Origin: an uncultured Roseburia sp.
Lineage (GTDB): Bacteria; Bacillota; Clostridia; Lachnospirales; Lachnospiraceae
DNA: 64,000 bases
NCBI GenBank assembly: GCA_947644305.1
Contig: CANRYS010000003.1
Coordinates: forward strand, 62,001-126,000
Direction: 5' to 3'
Shown here: positions 45,683 through 54,739 of the stretch, piece by piece
Layout: every line of letters begins with the position of its first letter
Numbering within the stretch: the stretch's first letter is position 1
The notes under the pieces: generated by a model
Told to the model about the DNA's origin: nothing
Databases searched by the model: none
Seen by the model: only the letters and a program-made list of their open reading frames with translations
Made by a program: the position numbers and the translations under genes

Positions 45683-46525
45683 TTGAAATTTTCGTTTACA
45701 AAGATGCATGGTACCGGGAATGACTATGTATACGTAGATCTTTTCCGGCAAAAACTGGAGAATCAGGCAGAAGTGGCAAGAGTGGTCAGCGACCGGCATT
45801 TTGGCATCGGCGCAGACGGTCTGATCTGCATTGCTCCGTCAGAGACAGCGGACTGCCGGATGATCATGTATAATGCCGATGGCTCCGAGGGGGCGATGTG
45901 TGGCAATGGAATCCGGTGTGTGGCAAAGTATGTCTATGATCATGGTATTGTACGAAAAGATCATATGTCTGTGGAGACAAAAAGCGGGATCAAACAGTTG
46001 GAACTGACTGTGGAGGACGGAAAGGCCGTATATGTCAAGGTAAATATGGGAGAAGCGGTACTGAAGCCATCGGAGATTCCGGTCCAGGCGGAGGGAGAGG
46101 ATTTTATCGCTCGCCAGATAGAGGCAGGGGGGAAAACCTACACCGTAACCTGCGTCTCCATGGGAAATCCCCATTGTGTGGTTTTTACAGAGGGGATCGA
46201 CGGGATGGATCTGGAAAAGACCGGTCCCCTGTTTGAAAACCATCCTTTGTTTCCAGACCGCATCAACACAGAATTTGTGGAAGTCTTAGACGATCACACG
46301 TTGAAGATGAGGGTTTGGGAGAGAGGTTCTGGCGAGACGATCTCCTGTGGTACGGGAACCTGCGCGGCTACGGTAGCGGCTGTTCTGAACGGGCACTGTC
46401 CACGGGGAGAAGAGATCGAAGTGAGGATACGCGGTGGTGCGCTCTATGATACATACCTGGAAAATGGTGAGGTGCTTATGAAAGGACCGGCAACCGAGGT
46501 TTTTCAGGGTGAAATAGAGATTTAA
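45683..46525 (+). CDS. dapF: Diaminopimelate epimerase
   Basis: The TTG start follows GAGGAGAGGAG. The 280-residue protein has FTKMHGTGNDYVYVD, then the first catalytic Cys in EGAMCGNGIRCVAKY and the second in ERGSGETISCGTGTCAATVAA. It converts LL- to meso-diaminopimelate for lysine and peptidoglycan. Neighbouring ddl gives a wall-precursor theme. Confidence 0.97.
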   Translation: MKFSFTKMHGTGNDYVYVDLFRQKLENQAEVARVVSDRHFGIGADGLICIAPSETADCRMIMYNADGSEGAMCGNGIRCVAKYVYDHGIVRKDHMSVETKSGIKQLELTVEDGKAVYVKVNMGEAVLKPSEIPVQAEGEDFIARQIEAGGKTYTVTCVSMGNPHCVVFTEGIDGMDLEKTGPLFENHPLFPDRINTEFVEVLDDHTLKMRVWERGSGETISCGTGTCAATVAAVLNGHCPRGEEIEVRIRGGALYDTYLENGEVLMKGPATEVFQGEIEI

Positions 46526-46593
46526 CCGTTGGTCCAGATGGTGCTGGCGTTGTGGCACGATTATTTATAAACAGCGCAGAAAAGAGGGAAATT

Positions 46594-46794
46594 ATGGCGA
46601 TTCGGTTAAATGAGGACGAGGCAGTGGTTCAACAGGTTCAGGAAGGACTCAAGGCGAGAGACGGTCATTGTCCCTGTGTCCTGCAGAAGAGTGAGGACAC
46701 AAAATGTATGTGCCGGGAATTTCGGGAGCAGATCGCAGATCCCGAGTTTGAGGGCTATTGTCACTGTATGTTATATTATAAGGAAAAAGATTAA
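46594..46794 (+). CDS. Ferredoxin-thioredoxin reductase catalytic subunit-like protein
   Basis: The start at ATG 46594 gives 66 residues; the longer frame from 46552 lacks support. The three Cys pairs CPC, CMC and CHC, in HCPCVLQKSEDTKCMCREF and GYCHCMLY, are the [4Fe-4S] and redox-disulfide ligands of the FTR catalytic chain. It would pass electrons from ferredoxin to thioredoxin, whose gene starts 17 bp downstream. No variable (beta) subunit is adjacent, as in the short archaeal and bacterial forms. Confidence 0.87.
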   Translation: MAIRLNEDEAVVQQVQEGLKARDGHCPCVLQKSEDTKCMCREFREQIADPEFEGYCHCMLYYKEKD

Positions 46795-46811
46795 AAAAAT
46801 GAGGTGATCGT

Positions 46812-47132
46812 ATGGCAGCGATAGAATTAAATGCAGCAAATTTTGAAGAAAAGGTTTTACAATCGGATAAGCCCGTGCTGGTGGACTTTTGGGCAGTGTG
46901 GTGTGGACCCTGTAAGATGATGTCTCCCAGAGTGGATGAGATCGCGGATGAGCAGAAAGACCGCCTGATCGTGGGCAAATTAAACTGTGATGAAAACATG
47001 GAGATTGCCCAGAATTATGGAATCACAGGAATCCCGGCATTTTTCCTCTTTAAAGGAGGAGAAGTGGTGGAGAAGGTAATGGGGGCGATGCCCAAAGGAG
47101 AGCTTCTGGCCGCCATTGAAAAGCATCTTTAA
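46812..47132 (+). CDS. trxA: Thioredoxin
   Basis: The 106-residue protein has the active site FWAVWCGPCKMMSP, the cis-Pro in GITGIPAFFLF and the end-motif KGGEVVEKVMGAMPKGEL. It is probably reduced by the FTR-like subunit encoded just before it rather than by NADPH reductase. Spacing of 17 bp and GAGGTGAT ahead of ATG indicate one operon. A bidirectional terminator follows. Confidence 0.96.
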   Translation: MAAIELNAANFEEKVLQSDKPVLVDFWAVWCGPCKMMSPRVDEIADEQKDRLIVGKLNCDENMEIAQNYGITGIPAFFLFKGGEVVEKVMGAMPKGELLAAIEKHL

Positions 47133-47154
47133 AAATGAAGACAGCGCAATGTAT

Positions 47155-47206
47155 AAAATCCCGGTCTGGCAGAGAAATGATAAAACCTGTCACACCGGGA
47201 TTTTTT
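47155..47206. terminator. Terminator between trxA and trpS (bidirectional)
   Basis: AATCCCGGT (47157-47165) pairs with ACCGGGATT (47194-47202), with A-run and T-run on the two sides, so it serves both convergent genes. Confidence 0.75.
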
Positions 47207-47213
47207 AGAAAAA

Positions 47214-48257
47214 TCATTCAAAATAATCGATCTTCATCGCATGTTTTACCTCGGAAAGAGTCTGGGCAGCAACTTCTCTGGCTTTCTGACTCCCTTTGTG
47301 AAGAATCTCCATCACAGCGGGAATATCTTTTTCCAGCTCATGGCGTCTCGCCTGAATCGGCTCTAATTCTTCCATGAGAACTGCATAGAGGAATTTTTTT
47401 ACTTTGACATCCCCTAAGCCGCCTTTCGTGTAGTGGGATTTCAGCTCTTCCAAAGAGGCGTATTCTGGTAAATGATGTTCAAAATGTTCCTCACGGCAGA
47501 AGGCGTCCAGATAAGTAAATACACAGTTACCCTCCAATTTACCGGGATCTTCCACGCGGATATGGTCGGGATCGGTGTACATGCTCATTACTTTTTTGCG
47601 GATGTCCTCCGGTGTGTCAGAGAGATAGATACAATTTCCCAGGGACTTGCTCATTTTGGCTTTGCCGTCTGTACCTGGAAGGCGCATACAAGCTTCGTTG
47701 TCGGGAAGAAGAGCTTTAGGCTCCACCAGAACCTCATCATAGGTGGAGTTGAAGCTGCGGACAATCTCCCTCGCCTGTTCCAGCATGGGCAGTTGGTCGT
47801 CCCCCACGGGAACGGTGGTTGCCTTGAAGGCAGTGATATCCGCCGCCTGGCTGATGGGATAGGTAAAAAAGCCTACTGGGATACTGGTGTGGAATCCGCG
47901 CATGCCGATCTCGGTCTTTACTGTGGGGTTTCGTTTCAGCCGTGAAACCGTCACAAGATTCATATAGTAAAAGGTGAGCTCTGTCAGTTCCGAGATGTAG
48001 GATTGGACCAGAAGGGTAGATTTTTCCGGATCGAGTCCGCAGGACATATAGTCCAGAGCTACTTCTGAGATATTATTGCGGACCTTATCTGGGTTGTCAA
48101 AGTTATCCGTCAGCGCCTGGGCGTCTGCAATCATGATGTATATGTCATCGAATTCTCCAGAATTCTGGAGTTCCACCCTCCGCCTCAGAGATCCTACATA
48201 GTGTCCCACATGAAGTCTTCCTGTGGGCCGGTCACCAGTCAAAATTATTTTCTTCAT
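47214..48257 (-). CDS. trpS: Tryptophanyl-tRNA synthetase
   Basis: The 347-residue class I synthetase has the HIGH region in [17 protein letters not shown] and KMSKS in [17 protein letters not shown]. It charges tRNA-Trp. The leader contains a promoter at 48312-48340 and a small hairpin but no T-box-like structure that I can recognise. Confidence 0.97.
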   Translation of the reverse strand: MKKIILTGDRPTGRLHVGHYVGSLRRRVELQNSGEFDDIYIMIADAQALTDNFDNPDKVRNNISEVALDYMSCGLDPEKSTLLVQSYISELTELTFYYMNLVTVSRLKRNPTVKTEIGMRGFHTSIPVGFFTYPISQAADITAFKATTVPVGDDQLPMLEQAREIVRSFNSTYDEVLVEPKALLPDNEACMRLPGTDGKAKMSKSLGNCIYLSDTPEDIRKKVMSMYTDPDHIRVEDPGKLEGNCVFTYLDAFCREEHFEHHLPEYASLEELKSHYTKGGLGDVKVKKFLYAVLMEELEPIQARRHELEKDIPAVMEILHKGSQKAREVAAQTLSEVKHAMKIDYFE

Positions 48258-48311
48258 ATATGTTAATCCTTTCCTGCTAGTGTGCTGACCACTAGATACA
48301 TTTCAATGACA

Positions 48312-48340
48312 ATTTTATCGGTTTTCTGGCGAAAAGTCAA
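48312..48340 (-). promoter_or_regulatory. Promoter of trpS
   Basis: On the minus strand, TTGACT (48335-48340), 17 bases, TAAAAT (48312-48317). The leader is about 50 bases and contains a CTAGTG/CACTAG hairpin (about 48276-48294). Confidence 0.7.
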
Positions 48341-48390
48341 CCGAAGGAAAAAATTCTCCTGTGATCTCCTTCAATTCGCTGGGATGCCAA

Positions 48391-48553
48391 TGCGCGAACT
48401 GTGCGATTTCGTGTCTGAAATCACTTGACAGGGGGAAATGTAATTTTATGTAAACATATAAATGTAGCGTTTTTCCGTGGTTTGCGACAATTTTTATGGA
48501 AATGATGCGGAAACAGGCCGAAATTTCAGACACGAAATCACAGCATTCGCGCA
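48391..48553. repeat. Inverted repeat flanking a promoter in the trpS/subtilase intergenic region
   Basis: A 16-base unit at 48406-48421 (ATTTCGTGTCTGAAAT) is repeated inverted at 48523-48538, and TGCGCGAA (48391-48398) is repeated inverted as TTCGCGCA (48546-48553). Each 16-mer is itself a near-palindrome. TTGACA (48425-48430) with TATGTA (48447-48452) lies between them, so the units could be paired operators. A second promoter-like pair, TTGAAA (48561) and TATGTT (48584), sits closer to the gene. The rest of this 379-base gap holds only the trpS leader. Confidence 0.6.
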
Positions 48554-48636
48554 CAAGGGGTTGAAATGGAGGTTGTTTTGTGATATGTTGCAGATGACAC
48601 TTAAAAATTGTAAATAAAAGGAGGGAATGTAAAAAA

Positions 48637-51600
48637 ATGCACACATCAGGGAAAAGGAAGACGAAGGGATGGGGAAATGCATCCAGGACAAGATTTATGT
48701 CACTGATATTGATCCTGTGTCTGGTTATGAGTTCTGTCCTACCTGCACCAGCGAGTAGGGCGGACAGCCAGAATGTCGATGAGAAAACATGGGAAGACGA
48801 GGGGGCTGGTTACCGGCTGGAGGCATCCCAGTCCTCCGCCTGGGAAGGCGGCTATGTGGCGGAGGTCACGGTACGGAACACGGGAAAGGAAGATCTCAGG
48901 AACTGGTCTGTTGCAGCGGTGCTGCGGGAGGGGGATATCGAGAATTCATGCAATGCCAGATCTAAGAAGATTGGAAAGCAGGAAGTGGTCCTGGAATCGG
49001 AACAGCACAACATGGTCATTCCATCTGGGGAAAAAGCGGTCTTTGGTTTTAAGGTGACAGGAGGAAGTTTTCGTGATCTTGTCTCACTGAAGCTGATTCC
49101 CGGAAAGATCCTCAGTACCAGCCGGGCAGACATGACCTTTAAGGAGACCGGGAGCTGGGACGGCCACAAGATCATGGAGGGCACCATAACAAATCAGAGC
49201 GGAAAGACCATCCGAGACTGGTCCCTCTCCTTTGAGATGGAAGGCAGAATAGTAAATATATGGAATGCAGAGCTGATAGAGGAATGCGGCAGTACCTTCT
49301 ATCTCAAAAACGGTGGGTACAATGGGGTTCTCGATGCGGGAGAACGCGCCGTATTCGGCTTTGAGGTCGCCTATGACACAGAATCTTTCAGTGGCATCCA
49401 CAATGTCAGAATATTTGTCGGCGAACAGGGAACGGCAGGAGAGGATGTAAAACCGGCAGAGACGCAGGAGCCGACACCGACAGCTATTGCCACTGCGGTT
49501 CCTGCCACGGAAGCGCCCACCACGACAGCCACGCCAGAGCCCACAGCGACGCCGTCGGTGACGGAGGAGCCGGAAGAAGAGGTTTCCGAAGATGATATCC
49601 AGTTTATCCAGGTGGAGAACCGGGACTGGAATATGGATATGATCCACGCTAACGATCCAGCGGTGCAGGCGGCAAAAAGAAAAGCCGACAGAAAGATCCG
49701 GGTCACGATGCTGGACTCCGGCATTAACTATAGTGATGAGGTTGAGGTGGTGCAGCGGAGAAATTTTGTGGAGGGGCAGGATGAGATGAGCTGTCTCTTT
49801 GAAGATGGCAGCGGCCACGGAACCGCCATCGCCGAAATACTGGCATCCGATCCGAAGGAGGACTATGACGATGACAGCGGGGAAAATGATTTTGGAACCT
49901 ATACCTATTACGGTGAGCCAGACGACGAGGAAGATGATGATGACGGAGAGGTCATCGATGCGGGGGAGGCAGGGAAGGTTTCTATGTTAGATCTGCTGGA
50001 CAGCGGATACGAATGGACCGAGGGCGTGAACCCCAACATCGAATTGTTTTCGGGCAAGGTACTGGACGAGGAAAATGAGACCACTGTGGACCGTGTGGTG
50101 GAAGGCATCGAGTGGGCCATCGAAAATGAGACGGATATACTCAGCCTGAGTCTGGGCATGGACAAGGGTTCTGAGAAGCTGCACAGGGCGGTCAAAAAAG
50201 CAGCAGAGAGCGGAATACTGATCATCGCTGCTGTGGGAGAGGACGAGAAGGTGGACTATCCGGCGGCATACCCGGAGGTTATGGCTGTGGGCATGGTGAA
50301 CAGCATGGGAGAATCCGCCGGCGTCAGGTCAGAAGTGTCCGCCCCCGGAGATTTCATCGTGTCCCGCGGTGTATTTGACAGCATGCAGGTCTTCTCCGGC
50401 AGCAGTATGGCGGTTCCCCATGTGGCGGGGCTGGCGAGCATCCTCTGGCAGCAGGACACCACAAAGGATGCGGCCTTTATCCGCGGTCTGATCGACGTGT
50501 CCGCCAACCGACGTCCAGAGGAGGAAGGCGGATATGGTCTCATCGACTGCCGTTACGCGCTGGAGTCCTATGAGGAATTTGAGGAACAGGTTCGGAAAGA
50601 ACCTGGTCTGTTGGACCGGATCTCCAGGAACCGGAATCCAGAGAAGGTCAAGGAAGAGGTGGCGGGAACCATCGATAACGAGACAGAGGTGGAAACCGAT
50701 GAGGAGATGGAAAAGCTTCATGGGAGCTGGGAATCGGGTCTTCATAAGCAGTTTGTCAGTAAAAAGTATAGAGACAAATGGACAAATGGCACAAAGTATG
50801 TGGCGGTATTACAAAGTGGGTTATCCTTTGTGGATAATGAAAGACTTAACCCAGACTGTTACGGTATGCGGGACCATCCCTGGTTCCACGGCTTTTATGG
50901 CGGGGTAGAGAAGACCGACGGCTCTGGTGGAAAGACGCCGAGATCCAATTATATGACCAGCTTCCGCACGCTGCTGGAGCTGGCGGACGGTATGCGGCGC
51001 CAGGGAGAGATCAAAGACATCAGCACACAAAGTTCATATCCAGCGGTGGAAAGTGCCCTGAAGGGAATTAAAAAAGCTTTCCGGGACAAGGATAAGGTGG
51101 GAAGCCAGAGCTGGAAAGATATTGATGAAAATTGTGGGAAACAGGGGGGCTCGATCCCTAAGGACTGCCGGAGCCTGCTGATCTATGGAATGGCGCTGCA
51201 TACCCTGGGGGATACCTTCTCCCACAGCAGTTTTGGTCTGGAAAAGGTTGTCACTCAGAAGAAGTCCCAGAATAAAGATAAGGCGATCGCCGGGAAGGTG
51301 AAGTGGAAGAGATATGCCCACGGTTCGGATAAGAAGGGTGAGTGGTATGCCGACAATACGAAGAGCAGAAAACTCCGGTACCAGTCTGCTAAGGCAGCTA
51401 CCACGGCGGCGATAAAAAAGATAGAGGTAGATCCCGGAAAAGGGCTGGCCGGTTATAAGAATTACGGTTCAGCAGTAGAAGCTTTTTGCCCCAAAAAGAA
51501 ATTTAGTAAGCTGAAAGGGATGTTTGTCACAGTGAAGGACAAAGAGGGTAAAAAAGTAAAAATTCCAAAGATAGAATATCTCGAAGAGGGGTATGCCTTA

Positions 51601-52632
51601 GGAGATTTTGCAAATAGCTACGAAAAGGAAGTGAAGATCACGGGCAGGACATCCAAAGATATGGAGAAATATGTAACCTATGTGGATCAGGAACAACTGA
51701 AGGACCGTTTAAAAAAGTGCGGGCTGCTCAAGATCAAGCGGGATCAGAAAATGGGCATGGATAAGAATTCTACACTCAAGGTAAAGGTGGGGGGCGAAAA
51801 CATCCTGGATCTGAAGCCAAAAGGAGACAGCATATTCCTTCTGCTGCCGGAAGATCTGGAGTGTCAGGTGGAGAATACCAGACCTCAGGGATCTAACACC
51901 ATCTGTACCATCGAGGAAGGTGACTTATACGATGAGATCGGCAGAAGGATGCGATATCACGTGCTGGAGGATACCGGAGAGCTTGACGAAGAGGAGGAAA
52001 TGAAGCTGTGTGATCTGAGGGAATATGAGATGTCCACGGATTGTCTCGTCAAGGGTAAGGTAGTCTATTTTGATTATACTGTGGGATCGGCTTCTAAAGA
52101 GAATATGCCCGGACTGGGGGGAGTGAATATCCGCTTCCGGTCGCGGGACACCGGAGATGTGTACAACACAAAATCCAAAATAGACGGCGCCTATCAGATC
52201 GAGGTGCCTGCCGGAAGATATGACGTCACCTATGAGAAAGGCGAGAAGTATACCGTTGTGAACCAGTCTGTCACCATAACTCCTGTTATGGATCTGTATA
52301 AAAATACTACGGTTGAGCTTATCGATGAGGAATGGTTTGGCGAGGGATATCTGGACGCCTATTTGTATGACGGGTCAACAGGAGGTCCCCTGACGGGGGC
52401 AGAGGTGCGGATCTATGAAGGTGTAGAATGTTATCATAAAGCTCCTGTACACTCTGTGAAGACGGATGTAAAGGGATATTTTTCCACTGGTTTCCTGAGT
52501 GCGGGCGCTTATACCCTTGTGATCAGCAAGGAGGGCTACAGGCCCCTGTCTATCTATGGAACGGTCATAGGAAATATCAGAGGGTTTATGTCTAAAATCG
52601 TATTATACAAAAAGGAGGGGCAGATATGGTAA
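48637..52632 (+). CDS. Large secreted subtilase with two CBM2-like domains and PLC-like and carboxypeptidase-regulatory-like regions
   Basis: The 1331-residue protein has a signal peptide (RFMSLILILCLVMSSVLPAPA). Two carbohydrate-binding CBM2-like domains follow (about 50-165 and 166-270; pattern W.GGYVAEVTVRNTGKEDLRNW and IPSGEKAVFGF). A Thr/Pro linker (270-320) leads to a peptidase S8 domain with Asp near 359 (MLDSGI), His near 393 (GSGHGTAIAE) and Ser near 589 (SGSSMAVPHVAG). The S8 domain is interrupted by a very acidic insert. Residues ~830-960 contain ALHTLGDTFSHSSFG, like zinc phospholipase C/S1-P1 folds. Two CarboxypepD_reg-like beta domains end the protein. It overlaps the first LRR gene by 7 bp. 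Confidence 0.85.
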   Translation: MHTSGKRKTKGWGNASRTRFMSLILILCLVMSSVLPAPASRADSQNVDEKTWEDEGAGYRLEASQSSAWEGGYVAEVTVRNTGKEDLRNWSVAAVLREGDIENSCNARSKKIGKQEVVLESEQHNMVIPSGEKAVFGFKVTGGSFRDLVSLKLIPGKILSTSRADMTFKETGSWDGHKIMEGTITNQSGKTIRDWSLSFEMEGRIVNIWNAELIEECGSTFYLKNGGYNGVLDAGERAVFGFEVAYDTESFSGIHNVRIFVGEQGTAGEDVKPAETQEPTPTAIATAVPATEAPTTTATPEPTATPSVTEEPEEEVSEDDIQFIQVENRDWNMDMIHANDPAVQAAKRKADRKIRVTMLDSGINYSDEVEVVQRRNFVEGQDEMSCLFEDGSGHGTAIAEILASDPKEDYDDDSGENDFGTYTYYGEPDDEEDDDDGEVIDAGEAGKVSMLDLLDSGYEWTEGVNPNIELFSGKVLDEENETTVDRVVEGIEWAIENETDILSLSLGMDKGSEKLHRAVKKAAESGILIIAAVGEDEKVDYPAAYPEVMAVGMVNSMGESAGVRSEVSAPGDFIVSRGVFDSMQVFSGSSMAVPHVAGLASILWQQDTTKDAAFIRGLIDVSANRRPEEEGGYGLIDCRYALESYEEFEEQVRKEPGLLDRISRNRNPEKVKEEVAGTIDNETEVETDEEMEKLHGSWESGLHKQFVSKKYRDKWTNGTKYVAVLQSGLSFVDNERLNPDCYGMRDHPWFHGFYGGVEKTDGSGGKTPRSNYMTSFRTLLELADGMRRQGEIKDISTQSSYPAVESALKGIKKAFRDKDKVGSQSWKDIDENCGKQGGSIPKDCRSLLIYGMALHTLGDTFSHSSFGLEKVVTQKKSQNKDKAIAGKVKWKRYAHGSDKKGEWYADNTKSRKLRYQSAKAATTAAIKKIEVDPGKGLAGYKNYGSAVEAFCPKKKFSKLKGMFVTVKDKEGKKVKIPKIEYLEEGYALGDFANSYEKEVKITGRTSKDMEKYVTYVDQEQLKDRLKKCGLLKIKRDQKMGMDKNSTLKVKVGGENILDLKPKGDSIFLLLPEDLECQVENTRPQGSNTICTIEEGDLYDEIGRRMRYHVLEDTGELDEEEEMKLCDLREYEMSTDCLVKGKVVYFDYTVGSASKENMPGLGGVNIRFRSRDTGDVYNTKSKIDGAYQIEVPAGRYDVTYEKGEKYTVVNQSVTITPVMDLYKNTTVELIDEEWFGEGYLDAYLYDGSTGGPLTGAEVRIYEGVECYHKAPVHSVKTDVKGYFSTGFLSAGAYTLVISKEGYRPLSIYGTVIGNIRGFMSKIVLYKKEGQIW

Positions 52633-53507
52633 GAATCCTGAAACGGGCATGCTGTCTCACTATCACTGTTTTGGCTGTTATGCTGCTGTACACCTACAGC
52701 AGCGGCAGCGCGAAGGTACACAGTGGAACCTTTGAGGGGAATACCAGATGGTACTATGACACCCGGACGAAGACAGTCACCATCGACTGTAAAGGGCGGA
52801 TGGAGGACGGCGGCCAGCACGGGGTATCCATGGACTGGCAGGAATGGTACCTAAAGGCGGAAAGGTTGGTGTTTAAAAAGGGAATCACCTATATCGGGAA
52901 GTTTGCCTTTGATAATTTCCAGAATATAAAGGAGGTGGTACTGCCGGAGGGACTGGAATCCATCGGATATTCAGCCTTCTGGAAGACCTATCATTTAAAA
53001 AAGATCAACTTTCCCTCCACCCTGAAAAAGATCGGAGAAGATGCCTTTGATGTATCAGGAATCGCTTCCGTGTCCTTAAGACACGTAAAAAAGGTTGGGA
53101 GCGGGGCATTTTCCGGAACAAAATTGAAACATGTTACTATCCCTGCTAGAACATCCTTTGGGAGCTATGCCTTTTCATCCTGTACAAATTTAAAAAGCGT
53201 GAGGATCGAGGCGGGGGTAAAGACGCTTAGTAGTGGTATGTTTTCCCAGTGTGGATTTAAAACGGTTACCATCCCCGCCAGCGTGACAGAAATCGGAGAG
53301 CATGCCTTTTTTGCCTTTTCGCCGGAAGAGGGAAAGCTGAAGAAGGTCACCATCCGTTCCACCCGGATCAAAAAGTGGGGGAAGGGAATCTTTGGGAAGG
53401 CGAGGAAGGACCTGGTGATCCGGGTGCCGAAGAGAAAGAAGGAAGAGTATACGAAAGCACTGCGGAAGGGAGGACTTCCAGAGTATGTGAAGATCGTGGG
53501 AATGTAG
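52626..53507 (+). CDS. BspA-like leucine-rich-repeat surface protein, copy 1
   Basis: The 293-residue protein starts inside the subtilase stop region with AAGGAGG ahead. An N-terminal TM or signal (LTITVLAVMLLYTYSSG) is followed by a short conserved region (GNTRWYYDTRTKTVTIDCKG). About seven LRR_5 repeats of the type LPEGLESIGYSAFWKT and IPASVTEIGEHAF follow, then a basic tail. BspA-type repeats mediate binding to host or bacterial surfaces. The next gene is a close paralogue. Confidence 0.88.
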   Translation: MVRILKRACCLTITVLAVMLLYTYSSGSAKVHSGTFEGNTRWYYDTRTKTVTIDCKGRMEDGGQHGVSMDWQEWYLKAERLVFKKGITYIGKFAFDNFQNIKEVVLPEGLESIGYSAFWKTYHLKKINFPSTLKKIGEDAFDVSGIASVSLRHVKKVGSGAFSGTKLKHVTIPARTSFGSYAFSSCTNLKSVRIEAGVKTLSSGMFSQCGFKTVTIPASVTEIGEHAFFAFSPEEGKLKKVTIRSTRIKKWGKGIFGKARKDLVIRVPKRKKEEYTKALRKGGLPEYVKIVGM

Positions 53508-53565
53508 ATTTCTGATGTGATGTAGATAATAAGATGTTTGAAATATTGAAAGAAGGGGGAATTTT

Positions 53566-54480
53566 ATGATGGATATTGTGGCCGGCCTGTTAAATGCAAG
53601 AATCCTGAAACGGGCATGCTGTCTCACTATCACTGTTCTGGCTGTTATGCTGCTGTACAACCACAGTAGTGGCAGTGCGAAGGTACACAGTGGAATCTTT
53701 GAGGGCAATACCAGATGGTACTATGACACCCGGACGAAAACAGTCACCATCGACTGTAAAGGGCGGATGGAGGACGGCGGCCAGCATGGGGTATCTATGG
53801 ACTGGAGAGGAAATGAAAGGTATTGGAAAACTCAAAAAGTTGTGTTTAAAAAGGGCATAACATATATTGGGAAAATGACTTTTAATAATTTCCAGAATAT
53901 GAAGGAAATGGTGTTGCCGGAGGGATTGGTCTCGATCGGGAATTCAGCTTTCTGGCAGACCTCCCATTTAAAAAAGATCAGCTTCCCCTCCACCCTGAAA
54001 AAGATCGGAAAAGATGCCTTTGATGGATCGGGTATCGAATCTGTGTCCCTGAAACACGTAAAAAAGGTTGGAAGCGGAGCATTTTCTGGAACTAAATTGA
54101 AACATGTCACCATTCCTTCCGGCACATCTTTCGGGAGTTATGCCTTTTGCGGCTGTGATGAATTAGAAAGTGTGCGGATCGAGGCGGGGGTAAAGACCAT
54201 CAGCCACAGTATGTTTGCAGTAAGTGGTCTTAAAACGGTTATTATCCCCGCTAGCGTCACGGAGATTGGTCAAGATGCCTTTTATGCCTTTTCTCCAGAG
54301 GAGGGAAAGTTGAAGAAGGTCACCATCCGCTCTACACGGATCAAAAAGTGGGGGAAGGAGATCTTTGGGAAGGCGAGAAAGGACCTGGTGATCCGAGTGC
54401 CGAAGAGAAAGAAGAAAGAGTATACGAAAGCGCTGCGGAAGGGAGGACTTCCAGAGTATGTCAAGATTGTGGGGATGTGA
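53566..54480 (+). CDS. BspA-like leucine-rich-repeat surface protein, copy 2
   Basis: The 304-residue protein is clearly a tandem duplicate of the gene before it: about four residues in five are identical by eye, with near-identity at both ends. It has an 11-residue N-terminal extension (MMDIVAGLLNA) before the shared RILKRACCLTITVLAV. Differences cluster in the exposed parts of the central repeats (for example FSSCTNLKS against FCGCDELES), as expected for diversifying binding surfaces. The 58-bp gap contains GAAAGAAGGGGG upstream of ATG. Confidence 0.88.
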   Translation: MMDIVAGLLNARILKRACCLTITVLAVMLLYNHSSGSAKVHSGIFEGNTRWYYDTRTKTVTIDCKGRMEDGGQHGVSMDWRGNERYWKTQKVVFKKGITYIGKMTFNNFQNMKEMVLPEGLVSIGNSAFWQTSHLKKISFPSTLKKIGKDAFDGSGIESVSLKHVKKVGSGAFSGTKLKHVTIPSGTSFGSYAFCGCDELESVRIEAGVKTISHSMFAVSGLKTVIIPASVTEIGQDAFYAFSPEEGKLKKVTIRSTRIKKWGKEIFGKARKDLVIRVPKRKKKEYTKALRKGGLPEYVKIVGM

Positions 54481-54540
54481 TGGTTTTAGTATATTGGTTA
54501 TGTGATAGTTAAAGACTGGAAAGAAGGGAGAGACATATAT

Positions 54541-54739
54541 GATGTACAGCTTGGATACATACACCAATTTTCTCACAAGCGGCAGGCTCAATTCTTACCT
54601 TGCCAACGTTGACAGGCAGGCACAGTTCGTAAACAGAGACAGAATAGCTAAGGGGTGAGAATGCTTTAGATGGACAGGAAAGCTCAATAATATAATGGCT
54701 TGTGATATCATTGCAAACGCCTGTTATTTTAATTTATAG
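54541..54739 (+). pseudogene. Decayed tnpV fragment (transposon-encoded protein)
   Basis: The frame at 54541 reads YTNFLTSGRLNSYLANVDRQAQ, matching the middle of TnpV-type proteins of Tn4451-like elements (LLTSGKL.SYL.DIE.QA). It then breaks. About 90 bases later another frame reads ENAL, and with a shift WTGKLNNIM, which corresponds to the usual EWVGRMNNI ending. So both an internal deletion and frameshifts are present. It is a relic of a mobile element inserted between the LRR genes and hxlR. It converges with hxlR and overlaps its last codons. Confidence 0.7.

Noticed and set aside
48258-48340. T-box riboswitch before trpS
   Set aside because: The leader is only about 50 bases from a good promoter and has neither the T-box sequence nor an antiterminator; just a small hairpin.
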